Shown in pieces: positions 10,378-22,068 of a stretch of 64,000 nt of DNA. The position numbers and the translations under genes are program-made. Below the pieces are notes generated by a model. The model did not search any database and was not told the DNA's origin. It worked only from the letters and a program-made list of their open reading frames with translations. Positions within the stretch are counted from its first letter, which is position 1, and each line of letters starts with the position of its first letter. Source of the stretch: Rhizophlyctis rosea (taxonomy: Eukaryota > Chytridiomycota > Chytridiomycetes > Rhizophlyctidales > Rhizophlyctidaceae); NCBI GenBank assembly GCA_027596075.1, contig JADGJC010000052.1, positions 62,001 through 126,000 of the forward strand. Direction: 5' to 3'.

Positions 10378-10850
10378 GGTGGGGTATGAACCATGTCTAG
10401 CCATGCGTCGCAAAGTCGACAGCATGTTACCAGGCCCCGCCACGTGGAGGCAATGGTTCTTTGGGGCCCGTTTAGTAGAATGGATGAGTAAAGCACAGGT
10501 TACCTGACATGTTTTGCCGTACCTGCAAAAATATGGCGGTGCCTGATAGCTAAAGGGAACAAACGGAAGAAAGGTAAACTGCAACTGTGTGGACTACATC
10601 TGCTTAGCTCAAGTGGCAGGTTTGGTTGGGGAATGAGAAGATCACGAATTGTGCCGTAACGACTCCTCGGGTTCCGCTCAGTGGAATTTTCCGACTTGTA
10701 CACCTGTCTAGCGCACAGAATCGTTTTTACGAACCGTGGACGGTGCGATAGCCAAAAAGGCCATCTTCATAACGGGGTTCCGGATGATCATCCCACCAAA
10801 CTCATCACTGCACGCACCATTAGGCTTTCCCGGCAGTCTCCACGAGTATT
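10378..10850 (-). repeat. Dispersed repeat family, copy E
   Basis: Fifth copy, closest to D in its left half (ACCATGTCTAGCCATG, CCACGTGGAGGCAATGGTTC) and close to C in its right half (CCATCTTCATAACGGGGTTC against CCATCATCATAACGGGGTTA). About four extra bases relative to C shift the minus-strand frame between the hydrophobic block and the downstream block. Confidence 0.75.
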
Positions 10851-11914
10851 GCTTGGCTGGAACTCTTAAGGATGAGCTACCGTACTCTGAATCTTTCGAG
10901 AAACGCTGCTCACCTCAAAACCAGAGCGATCGAGTCGTGTATAATATAGCACATTTACGGACGTGAGCAGGAGTGCGTTCTCCTATTGAGTATAATTCAA
11001 ATGCGAATTGAGCGGGCGCACTCCCAGCGCAAAGACTTCGAGAAGTTGGAGACGACTTACAAGATTTTGACGAGATGTAACAACGCAAGAGCATCCGAGT
11101 AGCATGACGTGAGCGGTCGTGGACTGTTTTGACGGAGTGAGACTTCTCGAGGTGAAGGTGTAAGTTCGCCATAGCAGTGATATCCGAGTGTCACACTAAG
11201 ATTCACCTTCCCATGGCAGGGAGCAGACCTTGCACAAAGGCTTAGGTGTCCAGGAGACGAACGTCACGTTATTAGCGAGTGGTATGGAAGGCGTTTGCTT
11301 TTGCGACTGGGGTGGTGTTTGTCGGGATTGGCAGCTTGCGGGGATTTACAACTGCAAGAGAGGAAGCAAGAAGGCAAGAGAGGAACTGCAAGAGACCCAG
11401 TCACCCAGGCCATCCAGATTCCAATGGCGTGCATCACGGTCTCATGGTCGATCATCAATCACGATGAGTCACCCGGTCCAATTCGCTTACCCACCAGCTT
11501 GGTCAGCTATGGATGTGGCCTGTGCCCCCAATCATGCCCTCTCCTTGGTTGCACCCTCTCTCGCAAACAGCAGCTCATCATCTTTCCCTTCTTTCCCTCC
11601 ATCACCCAAAGCTACCCGCCTGCGCTACCTCGTGCTTTATTGAAGACAACTTCCTTGGTTATTGGGCTTTTTCGCACTTTGAATAGTCGCGAATTCTGAC
11701 CACTCTCCATTTCCCTGCCGAAGCCCGTTTCCCCCGTTTTCTCATCGTTCAAAATAATCAAAACGTAAGACGACTTCGCCATACATGATTGCTGTCGCTC
11801 AGTTCATATATTTCTCACGCTCATGTTGTCTGTTATATACCCTATGGTCTCACAACTGTCTGAATAGCTCTTAGAACATATGCTTCGCGGGCCCATATCG
11901 GTTCCTTTTCAATC
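10851..11914. other. Spacer and upstream region of BRF-B
   Basis: No gene is supported. Minus-strand donor-like motifs near 10912 and 11058 belong to repeat unit E. From about 11500 the plus strand is pyrimidine-rich, as is common in fungal 5' regions, and probably holds the promoter and 5' UTR of BRF-B. A plus-strand open frame at 11230-11643 has no family match. Confidence 0.4.
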
Positions 11915-14900
11915 ATGAGAGACACAAAGCTTACCGAGCTCCAACGCGAAATTCTTGCTCGAAGCAAGACATTCGTACCTAAGCAGCGTTATAATCATGA
12001 TACACCGGAAACCAATGTACTCTTGCCACCCCATGGTCTGGCATTGTCTTCACATCAGACATGCTAACTTTTCGAATTTTTCAGCACGTTTATCATATCA
12101 CATACCCTGGACCACATGACGAATCGGAAAGCTTGCGTCACTTCGCCAACTCGTCATCAGCACAGAGTTTCCATTACATTCAAAAGGATAGCATTGTGTT
12201 GTTCTCAGTGCCCGGAGACATTGACAGCATGGCGCGGAACCTATCAAAACTGCCTGAAAGTGTCGTTAATGTTTGCGATAATGTGACCGGTAGGGATGGT
12301 TAAGTTTTGCGCTATGCCCCAAAAGTTGTTGACAGATAATTCCAGCGAGTGACATCGATCTATTGAAATCTGATTCCACCAATGAGTCTCGTAAGCCGCA
12401 AAGGTCAAGGTAAACAATCTGGAGATTCGCAACCCCAGAAAGGCTGTTGTTCTCATTGGTCATGAATGGCAGAAGACCATTGGCAAACGAGGATGAAGAG
12501 TTCGACGAAGAACTAGACAACTTGAACGCCACCAAAAATACATCAGACCGAGGGAAGAACAAGGCTCAGTCAACTGATGTCATATCATTTCTGCCCGAGC
12601 ACTTGCCACCTGAATGGCAAACGCATTCATTGTGAGTAAATCGAGAAAGTATCAATATTGGAAGGTGTTGAGGATTGTTCTGTGGTATCGCACGCCACTC
12701 CCGTTTCCCGTTCTGACTAAAGAGTATGACATACCAACCTCTCTCTCTGTTCCCGCTTCCGTGTAATTCAGGGATTACGAGAAGTTGCAGGAGCTCTTAC
12801 TATTGGATGATTTTACAGTTGACGACGAGCAAAAGTTTGTTGCCGCCCTAGAATATGCGGTCGTAAAGGTATGAAATGTAGGATTGTTCGGTATCATCTG
12901 GAATGCCTGAGCACGTGGCTCTGCGAAAATCAGGAAATCCCATATTGACAGGATACCTACTTGCCCTCCATTTTTAAGGCGCGTGTTCTGCGGTCCAAAA
13001 CAGTCGTCGACATCCTCAAAGATGAAGTTAAAGCTGGCCCTACGGTAACTTCAGCCCTCCGAACGCGTGACGCCAAGCTGTTGCAGACGGGGGAAAATAT
13101 GTTGCTAGGGTTGATTGATACTGCTAGGAAGCTATCAACTTTTGTGAGGTTGAACTATTCAACAGCGTGGAAGGTCAGTAGACTTGCTCTTTGCGGGGGT
13201 TTCGAGATCAATTCATCCCACACTCTCTGCCTTGGAATGCTCATGTGTACATACCAATTTCAGATCCTCACGGACCACGACATCTTCACACAATTCAAGG
13301 TTAAGCAGAAATATCTGGATAAGTTTGGGGCGAAGGAGTTTGAGGAGGAAGAGTTGGACCCGACTATCCGCAGATTATTCCAAGCTTGCTCGATCATCAA
13401 ACGAAAAGCCAATGAACGCGCAGAACAGGAGTCCGTGGACGCTCCTGACGTTGCGCGAAGGACTACCAAATACTGGGTTCATCCAGGCAAGTTGCTGACC
13501 ATCTGGAGTTTTGTATTTGCTATCAGTTTTTGATTTTCTCCTGCACAATCAGACAACGTCGCAAAAGTTAAACGCACCATCCTCCAAAACCTCCCTGAAG
13601 TAATTGATTGCGACACTCCTAACCCCGCCATCACCTCCATCTACCTCGACGACACCGACTTTTCCCTCTACCACGAACGCATGTCCAAAGAAGAAGGCGC
13701 CCAAGCCATCCGCATCCGCTGGTACGGCGAGGACCCTTCTCCCTCCGATGAAATCTACATCGAACGCGAAACCCACCACGAAAACTGGACCGGTCTCGAG
13801 AGCGTTAAAGAGCACTTCAGCATCAAGGAAAAGTACGCCGAAGACGTCCTCGAAAGCCGGTGGGATGTCGAGAAGGGCTTCCACAAGTGGAGGGAGAGTG
13901 CCACGAAGAAGGGTGACGACAAGGCGTTGAAGGAGGTTGAGAAGGCTGAGCGGTTGGCGAGGGAGGTTCAGGAGACTATTAGGAAGAGGGAGTTGAAGCC
14001 TATGATTCGGAGTTTTTATAAAAGAACAGAATTCCAGACGGTTGGGGACCCGAGGGTGAGGATTTCGTTGGATACGGATTTGCATATGGTTAGGGAGGAT
14101 GATGAGGAGGCTGATCGGCGGTTGGGTGGGTGGAGGAGGCCGGATGTTGGGACGACGGTGCCGTTGGGTGGAGGGAAGTTGAAACCTGAGGATGTGTGTG
14201 TGTTCCCGTATGCTGTTTTGGAGGTGAAGATTCAGACGCATGAGGGTGGTGAGCCGCCTGAGTGGATCATGAAGCTGGTTGAGAGTGACTTGGTGAGGTT
14301 TCGAATGAACGAGTACTTGACTCGCACGCATGTAAATTTAGCTGACATGCCCTTCTCCACATAGGTCAAAGCAGTCCCCGAATTCTTCAAATTCGGCCAC
14401 GGCGTCGCAGCCCTCCGCTCCTCCAACGTCTCCCTCCTCCCCTACTGGCTCGTCCAAATGGAAAACGACATTCGCGGTGGACGCATTTGGGACGTCGGGT
14501 ATCGGAGCACCAAGGACACCGAGCGTGTGGAGATTGAGGAGAGAGTGGTGAGTTCAAGAGGAATGTGGTTCACGTCGTCTTCACATTGCACGGGGTTTCC
14601 AAAAATTCATTCGCGCTTCTGTAGCACCGTCTCGAATATATCTCTGCCTGTCTGAATTCCATCCAACTGAAGAAAATTCTTGTCAAACTTGGGCGAGGTA
14701 AAAGCGATACAACCGCGGGAATGCGTCGGCGGTTGCTTGAGTTTGTTCAGGAACTTGCTAGTGATGCGGAACTTAGGAAATTGGATGTGCTGATTGGGGC
14801 ATTTGAGATGTGGGTATCGTGGTTGGAGGTGGTTCCATACTTAGAGAAGAAGTCTCACGCAGTTGATTTCACACCTGAACCAGTATGGAGGAGGATCAGG

Positions 14901-17196
14901 ACGATGACGAGTCCGCAGCGGAATCCGAAGATTTGCAGCGGGGGTCGGGAGCTGCTCACCAGATACGCAAAGAGGCGCGCGCTGCTGCTGCGCGTCAAAG
15001 AAGGACTGACGGAGGTAGGGCCGGATTCCTTCTATGGATACACGGCATGTCATAGATGTCTGATGCTTTGGAAAACAACTCAGGTCATAGCAAAATTGTC
15101 GAAATCGCGCAGGACGAAACCATTAATTTGGAACAACATCATATTGAGAAGGCGAAGCAGTATTTCGATATGGCATTGGAACGGGGATTCCTGCGAGGTC
15201 ATTCCGTCGCATTGGTTTGCGGGGTGTGCGTATACCTGGTCTGCCGAGTGAATCAGCTTCCACATGTCATGATGGATTTTGCGAAAGTGTTGAATGTAGG
15301 TGATAATTTTGTGTACGACTAGGAGCCCGAATTCGCATTGCATCGGGACATGAAGCACTGAGCTTATGAAAACTATTTCATGTTTTGCAGATTGACGTGT
15401 ACGCTTTGGTAGAATGTACAAGAAGTTGCGCATCGTCTTGGACATCACTCCGCCACCTGTTGCAACATTTAGACTCATCAGCAAATACGTCGACTTGTTG
15501 GATTTTGGTGAAGATAGGGATGCTGTGGAAGAGACAGCGCATCGATGGGCAGAACGGATGGAGTATGATTTTCTACAAAGTGGCCGGAAAGTGACCGGAA
15601 TCTGTAGCGCTTGTACGTTTCCATTTGCTATTTCCAAGCTATGCACGTCTTCACTGCATGATCCTAATCACCACGTACATCTTAGGTCTATTTATTGCTG
15701 CTAGGACGCATGGCTTCAATAGATCGGTGCGCGAGATTTCCGAGAGAGTCGGATGTGATGCCCAAACATTGAGAAAGCGGTAGGTGAATCACAAATGCCA
15801 AGAATGTGGGGACCGTTGATATTTATGAAATTTTGGGAATAGAATTGCTGAAATCGCCGAAACCCCGTCCGCCCAATTGAGCGTACATGACTTTAGTGAT
15901 GTATGGCTCGAAACTGCTGAAGAACCACCAGCTTTCGCAAGGAGTAAGCGGTTGAGTGAAAATGATGCCAGTGGGGATATCCCGGATGTCTTGAATCAGT
16001 GGAAAGGTGAGATGTGGACAATGATTATTGACTGCCATGTGGCTCTATCAAGATAGACAACTTTTGCTTATCAGACACTCACTGATAGGCTGGGTGGGCG
16101 ACGATGATGATGATCATTTGGAGACGTTGGATGAGGATCCCACTGTCCAGAATGCTATCAATAGTGATGCTGACGATATCGCCCTCCGAGAAGACCTGTG
16201 GGACCGGGAGTTTGGTCCATGGCTTGAGAAACGACGCTTGAGTATGATTCAACACTTCTGCATTACCAGCCCCCCTCCCCAGTACTAATCATATATTCTT
16301 TTGTAGAAAAACAAGCGAAAGAAATCCGCGCGAACAAGAAGGGAGCCGGCCCGTCCTCAGCAACATCACAGAAACAAAAGATCCGCCCACGTCCTGTTGT
16401 AATCAATGTTGATTTTGATGCTATTGCGAGTCTGGTAAGGGCAGCGTCTTTTGCCTTCTTATTCATTCAAATAAGATACAGACCATGTTACTCATTGGTC
16501 GCGCAATCTATTTCTGTTTTGAACCTATAATCAATGTAGTACATCAAAGAGCCTATTGCTTTCTCGCATGCGGAAGTGCAGAAGATGATTCGTGATGCGC
16601 CGCTTCTGTTGGCGGAAGAAAGTCGAAGGGCGGAAAAGAAGGTACGCGGCACGATGAACATTGCCGCAAACCCAACCATGCTGACGATGCCTGCACCATT
16701 TGCCTTGGTACCAGGCGAAGGAGAAGCGGGAACGGGAACTGGTGACAAAATTGTTTACGGAACCCCCTATGCGTAAGCTTTGACAGTATGACTGAGAGCC
16801 CTTCATATCCTAACTTGGGACAATAGGTTTGGGGGCGCGTCTGACAGCATTCTGGAAAGAAGTTGTGACGGACGGATTTGGTAATGTGCATGTGTTGCTT
16901 GGCTCAGACTTTTCGGATCCAGTTCTAACTGTGGCTTCCTAGAGCGAAGGCAACGATTGAAGCAGAAAGAACGGCGTCGCAGGCGTGATTCCGAGTTTCC
17001 GGATGTCGAATACGACGATGAGGTCGTTGAATATTATGAGGAGGGGGATCATGAGGGGGGCGAAGGATATGGATATGATGAAGACGAGGATGAATCTCGG
17101 GGTGAGGATAGGGAGGATGATGATGATGAGGAGGAGCATGAGGAGGAGTTGATATCGCAGGGAAGGGTGTATCCTCTGGCGAGGGCTGCTGTTTGA
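11915..17196 (+). CDS. NTD-SPX-VTC-BRF1 fusion (BRF-B), one frame break
   Basis: Twenty-one exons form one phase-consistent chain from the ATG at 11915 to the stop at 17196 (about 1255 codons). Approximate order: residues 1-118 unknown domain shared with BRF-A; ~165-340 SPX (LPPEWQTHSLDYEKLQELL, LNYSTAWKIL); ~350-660 VTC polymerase (TTKYWVHPDNV, AIRIRWYGE, VRISLDTDLHMVRED, FPYAVLEVKI); helical linker; acidic stretch; ~785-960 BRF1 cyclin repeats (HHIEKAKQYFDMAL, ICSACLFIAARTHGFNR, TPSAQLSVHDF); ~1025-1100 BRF1 C-terminal region; charged tail. Exons 8-12 are 13553-14292, 14365-14547, 14625-14809, 14884-15014 and 15084-15295. No VTC transmembrane domain follows the polymerase. Exon 13 (15391-15612) lacks one base near 15409, breaking the frame; exon lengths match BRF-A if one base is counted as missing. 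One intron is GC-AG (13487-13552). Two adjacent genes remain possible. Confidence 0.7.
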
Positions 17197-17825
17197 AAAT
17201 ATCTTGTGATATAAGCCAGATGCAGGTTGGCGATGGATATTAGACAGCGTGTATGGGAAGTTGTTTGATGTATATGCAACCAATAAAACATATTGTGCAC
17301 GACGTTATCCATTCAAATCAACCATAAGTTGCATGCCGGATCTTTGTCTTCTCTGATAACTTTGTGAATACTCCCTTCTCGTGTAAATTATCCGCGCAAT
17401 AGAGTGGGAAATAAAGGATGTTACGTCCATGGCGCTGGCGGAGGTCGAGGCTGAACTCTCGTTAACGTGAGAAGCCATTCACGGTGATTGCATATCTGAT
17501 TGACGTCGGTTCCACAAAGAACCTCCAATTCGGGAGGGCGACGACTGATCCCGGCACTGATGGTGGTCAGCGGAAATCCACGAACAGAACACACGTGATA
17601 TAAGCCCAAGGAACTCAAATGAAGACTCTGAAGAGTGATTTCAATTGAAAAAGTGGACACACATTCTCATTTCCTGCCAATGATTCCACCGCCAGCTCCA
17701 CGAGATGAAGTCATCTTGACGGCCCCCGACACCAACGTCTTCCGGTCGCCCGACAACTCGTTCGAGGACATAAGTCTCACTTGCGACAGGAGTCGTTCAC
17801 GCGCTCTATTCGTGCCCAAAACAAC
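17197..17825. other. Convergent intergenic region
   Basis: Lies between the 3' ends of BRF-B (plus) and RMC1 (minus). Short open frames at 17421-17660 and 17635-17883 have no match. It probably holds both 3' UTRs. Confidence 0.4.
17282..17287 (+). terminator. Possible polyadenylation signal of BRF-B
   Basis: A canonical AATAAA lies 86 bases after the BRF-B stop codon. Position and sequence fit a poly(A) signal, but fungal signals are loose and this is a single hexamer. Confidence 0.35.
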
Positions 17826-20800
17826 TCACGACCACCCCTCCAACCCCTCCATATCAACCACAACCCCCCACATCTCTCTATAAACACTCACATACCTCCC
17901 CGCACCCCCTCCCGCCCGACTCCCATCATGATGCCCATGATCCCCCGACGGCACCATCCCATGCTCCTCCAAACACCGAAAAACATTGAAAAACAACATC
18001 TTATCCCCGCTAGCGTACGCGGCGTCCAGAAAAGATGTGGCGAGACAATCCCGAATCGCGTTGTTCAATAAGGCGTGGCGGAGCGCCTCGAGGACCTGTT
18101 GGTGGCGGATACGCGGTTATTGAAAGATGGAAATGTCACCCGACCCCGGCACGAGTTCGGTCGTCGTCTTTGGTCTGAATGTACAGTGAGGCCGCACGCC
18201 ACGTACCTTCCCTCTCGCCAACAGCGCATCAATAACATCCTCCACCGTCCCGACTCGTTTCAACATCTCTAATCCCAACCCGCCAAAAGGCCTATACGCC
18301 TGCTCCTCCTTCAACAGCATCTTTGCTAAAGGCAGCGAATCTTGGACCACGCGGTGCTGCATATGTTGCTGCAGGTCCACGTATCTTTTCGATTGAATCA
18401 ATAAAGATGCAAGAAGTTCGTGGAGGTAAGGGAAAGACGAGGAGGAGGAGGAGGTATGGGAGGCAGTTATGTATTCAAGGACGGCGGTGGCGATGTATGA
18501 TGTGGCGAGGATCTATGATGCGTAAGGAGAAGCGGAGTGAGTTGATTGACGGATTGCTCGGGTGAATCGTGATCATTCGACGCTTACTTTGTCGGATGCT
18601 AGTGGTTGCAGGACATGAGTGTACATCTCTTCTTGAGTGACTGTACTTCCGTAACTGGACGCCGCTTGGTTGAACGCTTCCTTGATGCTGGTGGCTGATG
18701 TCTCTTGGCGTAGTGCTGAGGAACGTGCAGAGTAAGACGAGGGGGCAGTGTTTGTGTTTGTGTTTGTTCTCCACGCACTCGTACCTGCAAGAAGAGGCGA
18801 CTGCCTGCCGGAACGGCTCGACACAGATCCGCCAGGTGAACCACCACATCCACTTCCGCCCGCGGTCATCCGACTCGCGATGGACCCAAACGAAGAGTCT
18901 CTCGTCATACCCCGTCCTCTGATCATCGACCCGTTAGATTTGCGTTACCAGCAACGCACCTAGTTCTGTCAATATAACATACCCCAACCCCTTCTCACTC
19001 CCCTCCACACCTTTCGCACTAATCAACCGGAACACCCGTTTCATCACCCTCAAGTCAGTCTCTTTCTCCAACATCTCCTTGATCAACTGCAACGCCAGCA
19101 ATCCTGCTTCCGGAGATGATCTTCTCAAAAGGAAATTCAACAATGCCATGTCATCTACAGTTGGTCGCATGTCACTGCACAATGCTTCAAGATCTACGAA
19201 TACGTCATATAGAATCCCGGCGGTGGGAGACAGGACGTAGTGGGGTAGGCGGGCTTGCCAGTCTGGGTCGTCTGATAGGCAGTTCAGAAAGTTGGTGCAG
19301 CAATGACGACAAATAACACGACGTACATGCATCTCCTCGCATTACTGCAGCAGCTTCCGGTGGTAGGATGGAGTTGCCGGTATAGTCGTGGAGAATGTCA
19401 AAGATCGCCGTGGTCTGCAGAAGATATGAGTATCAAAACACCGAAGAAGTCCATCATAAAGTACGAAAGCTACGTGTGACACATACTTTCGATGAAATAT
19501 TATGAACCAGTAATAGGTCATCGCAGACATTCACCGCGTGGAGCCCCAACGAGCCAAGTTCGAGTTCCAGCTCTAATCGTACATTCGACTTCGTTATCCG
19601 GTACAAAGAGAGTTTTGCCACTTTGCCAGTAACATCCAGTACCGCCCCGTATATGCGGTCGTATCTAATCGAATGGTCAGCAATCGGCGTGTTCTTGAAA
19701 GTCGATGCCACATACAGGGAGAGGATCGAAACCTGCTTCCGGGTTACAACGGACGCAACAGAATTCGATTCCTTTTTGGATTCTAGTTTCCAAACGGGTA
19801 GCTGGTTGCAGTTGAAACCATGTTTCAAGTAAAAGAGCTGCAACGATGTGCCGCTTGTGGACGTAGCCAGGATGTTATGATCGGCCTGGCACAAAAAGTT
19901 GACAGAAAGTCAGATATCGCCATTATCCATGTCAGGCGGCGATATGGATATGATTTCATACCGAGTAAATATACCAATTGACAGCGATGCTGACGGACTT
20001 CCGCTGAACAAATGTTTTCCGATTTGTACTATACTGTGTACGGAACGCAGTGAGCTTCGGATAACGGCGTGTGATATTCAGCCAGAGTTTAGTACGCACG
20101 TACTGAATAAAACTCGAATCCAACATTCGTCACTAGTAACAGTTCCAGTGGGAATGTCCATTCGAACCCCAAAATCACTTCTGATGACTTCGCATCCCTA
20201 CTGCTCTCAAAGATCGTGTTTGCCCTCCCGTTGTCGTCAACTTTCAGAATTTCCTGTTCAAAAGATCGCACTCATAAGGAATTCGCTGATAGATACATTG
20301 GGATCCAGGTACGAATAGCGTCACACTTCACGCACCAAGGTTTTGGCGGATCTGAGCACTCCAACATATGCTTGATCAGAAGATACTTTTGCCGTCCGAA
20401 CGTAACCTTTCTGATCAAATCTAACGGTCCATCAGGAGCGCGTCGTCTTCTCAAAGCATAATTCTCATACGAACTTCATCACCCTTTTAGCCTCCCCGTC
20501 CTTTCCTCCGTCCCGCTCTGCAACATCCCGAATCTCCAACTCCGCATCTTTCCGCAATATCAAAACATAATGCCAAGACCCTTCAAAACTTGGAGTGACT
20601 ACATCGCTTGCTGGTGCGAAATGGGAAAGCGGCGACAGGCGTACGTGAGGTTGTGATTGTTTCGTGGGGAAGGTGGGAGGTGGTGACGGCTGTTTGGGTG
20701 TGGACGGACGCGTGGGGCTTCGTGTTGGAACGGTGAGCGATGCTGGTGATTGTGTTGAAGCAGCAGACCTTGGTGGTTCAGCTGGTTGAGATGGAGGTTC

Positions 20801-20872
20801 TTCTATCGTTACTGTGAGGCTGAAAGGTGAGGGGTTCGCTGGAGGGTCGTCTGTGGGAACGGCCTGTGCCAT
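17826..20872 (-). CDS. RMC1: RMC1 (Mic1) subunit of the Mon1-Ccz1 Rab7 GEF
   Basis: Orthologue of RMC1/C18orf8, which with Mon1-Ccz1 activates Rab7 on late endosomes and autophagosomes. The first exons, read on the minus strand, are 20872-20471, 20410-20336 and 20253-20104, all in phase 0. The N-terminal beta-propeller-like part includes EVILGFEWTFPLELLLVTN, FEFYSV and VNWYIYS. Later exons give ILYDVFVDLEAL, QEEMYTHVLQPL, the signature LGLEMLKRVGTVEDVIDALL and the end SFLDAAYASGDKMLFFNVF. These line up with human RMC1 in order over its whole length. The first ~85 residues are rich in Pro, Ser and Thr and look like an added leader. The start at 20872 is preferred; an in-frame ATG at 20914 is possible. 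S. cerevisiae lacks this gene. Confidence 0.88.
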
Positions 20873-22068
20873 GATGATGTGGTGCGCGATTCTGAACGAA
20901 AGTGGTGATGCCAAATGAGTCAGTTTGGCCCGAGTAAGGAATACGAGTACTCAGAAGGAATTAGTGCCGTCACCCTTCTTTGGTTGAGGGTCATGCAGTT
21001 GGCTTATTGTTCTCCCAAACTAGAAGATGGTTGGCCCTAAATTTAGCAAACTGAAATGCTTGAGAACGGAAGGGCAGGCCACAATTATTGGCACGGGTGC
21101 GCCACGGTGCATGAGCTGTGCACCAGGCCACCAGGGCGACAAACTCCCACCTCCTCATTCTTTCTCATTATCTATCCCATTCCTGCACTTCCCTAATCCC
21201 CCAAATGATTTAAAGTACATCACGACTTTCAGAAACACAACATCGGTCAGAGCAGCGAACGTTGAAAGCACCATAGTACAAATTTGCAAATCACTGCAAG
21301 AGCAACATCAATGAAAATATCGCAATATTGAATTGTGCAATTCGAAAACAAAATAAGTGGATTCGCAGGATTAGCAAGAGCTGGCCTACTACACTCGAGA
21401 CATTCAAGTGCGGACTGCTCGGTAGTTGAAAATGGGTTTCAAGCACTGCCCCTCTGCATCAACTGGCATGGTATGAATAGGATAGCGTGGTATCTGGAGG
21501 ACTGCTTTGGAAGAACAATACTGCCAAGCAGTGATGTCACATATTTGCAACAACCCTCTAGAACGGTCCGGATAGTAACGGACTCCAAGTAGGCCTGTCA
21601 TATGCTGCTGGTCGCTTCGGCATATGAGCGAACCTTTACATCTCCTCCGCATTCCACTCGAAAGTGACAGACGATGTGGCGCAGCGCACGCGTATCCTTC
21701 ATCATTCATCTCCCACTGTTGAACTTCCTTTACAACGATGACCATATACAGGTCGAAATATGAAAGCATTACGGAGCACTGGCGCATCACATTTGCCCGA
21801 AAGTATCTATCAATCAATGTGCCGACGAACTGTTAACTCCGATTGGTACAGCTTAGTAACAGATTCGTATAGCTTAGGTGTTGCTTAGTTTGTTTACCAT
21901 CCAAAATGCCGAACATCCTTCAGATGCGCATGTTTGCTTACAAGAGAGCGACAAACACGGGCGCGGCTCACATATCTTCCAAGAAACGGGTAATCCACCC
22001 ATGCACATTCGAAGTCAAGAAGTCAGGGATCTCTCTCCTACGGAATCATCCGGCCGCATTCAACCACT
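20873..22068. other. Divergent intergenic region
   Basis: Lies between the starts of RMC1 (minus) and phospholipase B (plus), so it should carry both promoters. Open frames at 21027-21314 and 21404-21817 show no family features. No repeats or structured elements were noticed. Confidence 0.4.

Noticed and set aside
11230..11643. Plus-strand frame upstream of BRF-B
   Set aside because: No family features and no joinable splice; better read as 5' region.
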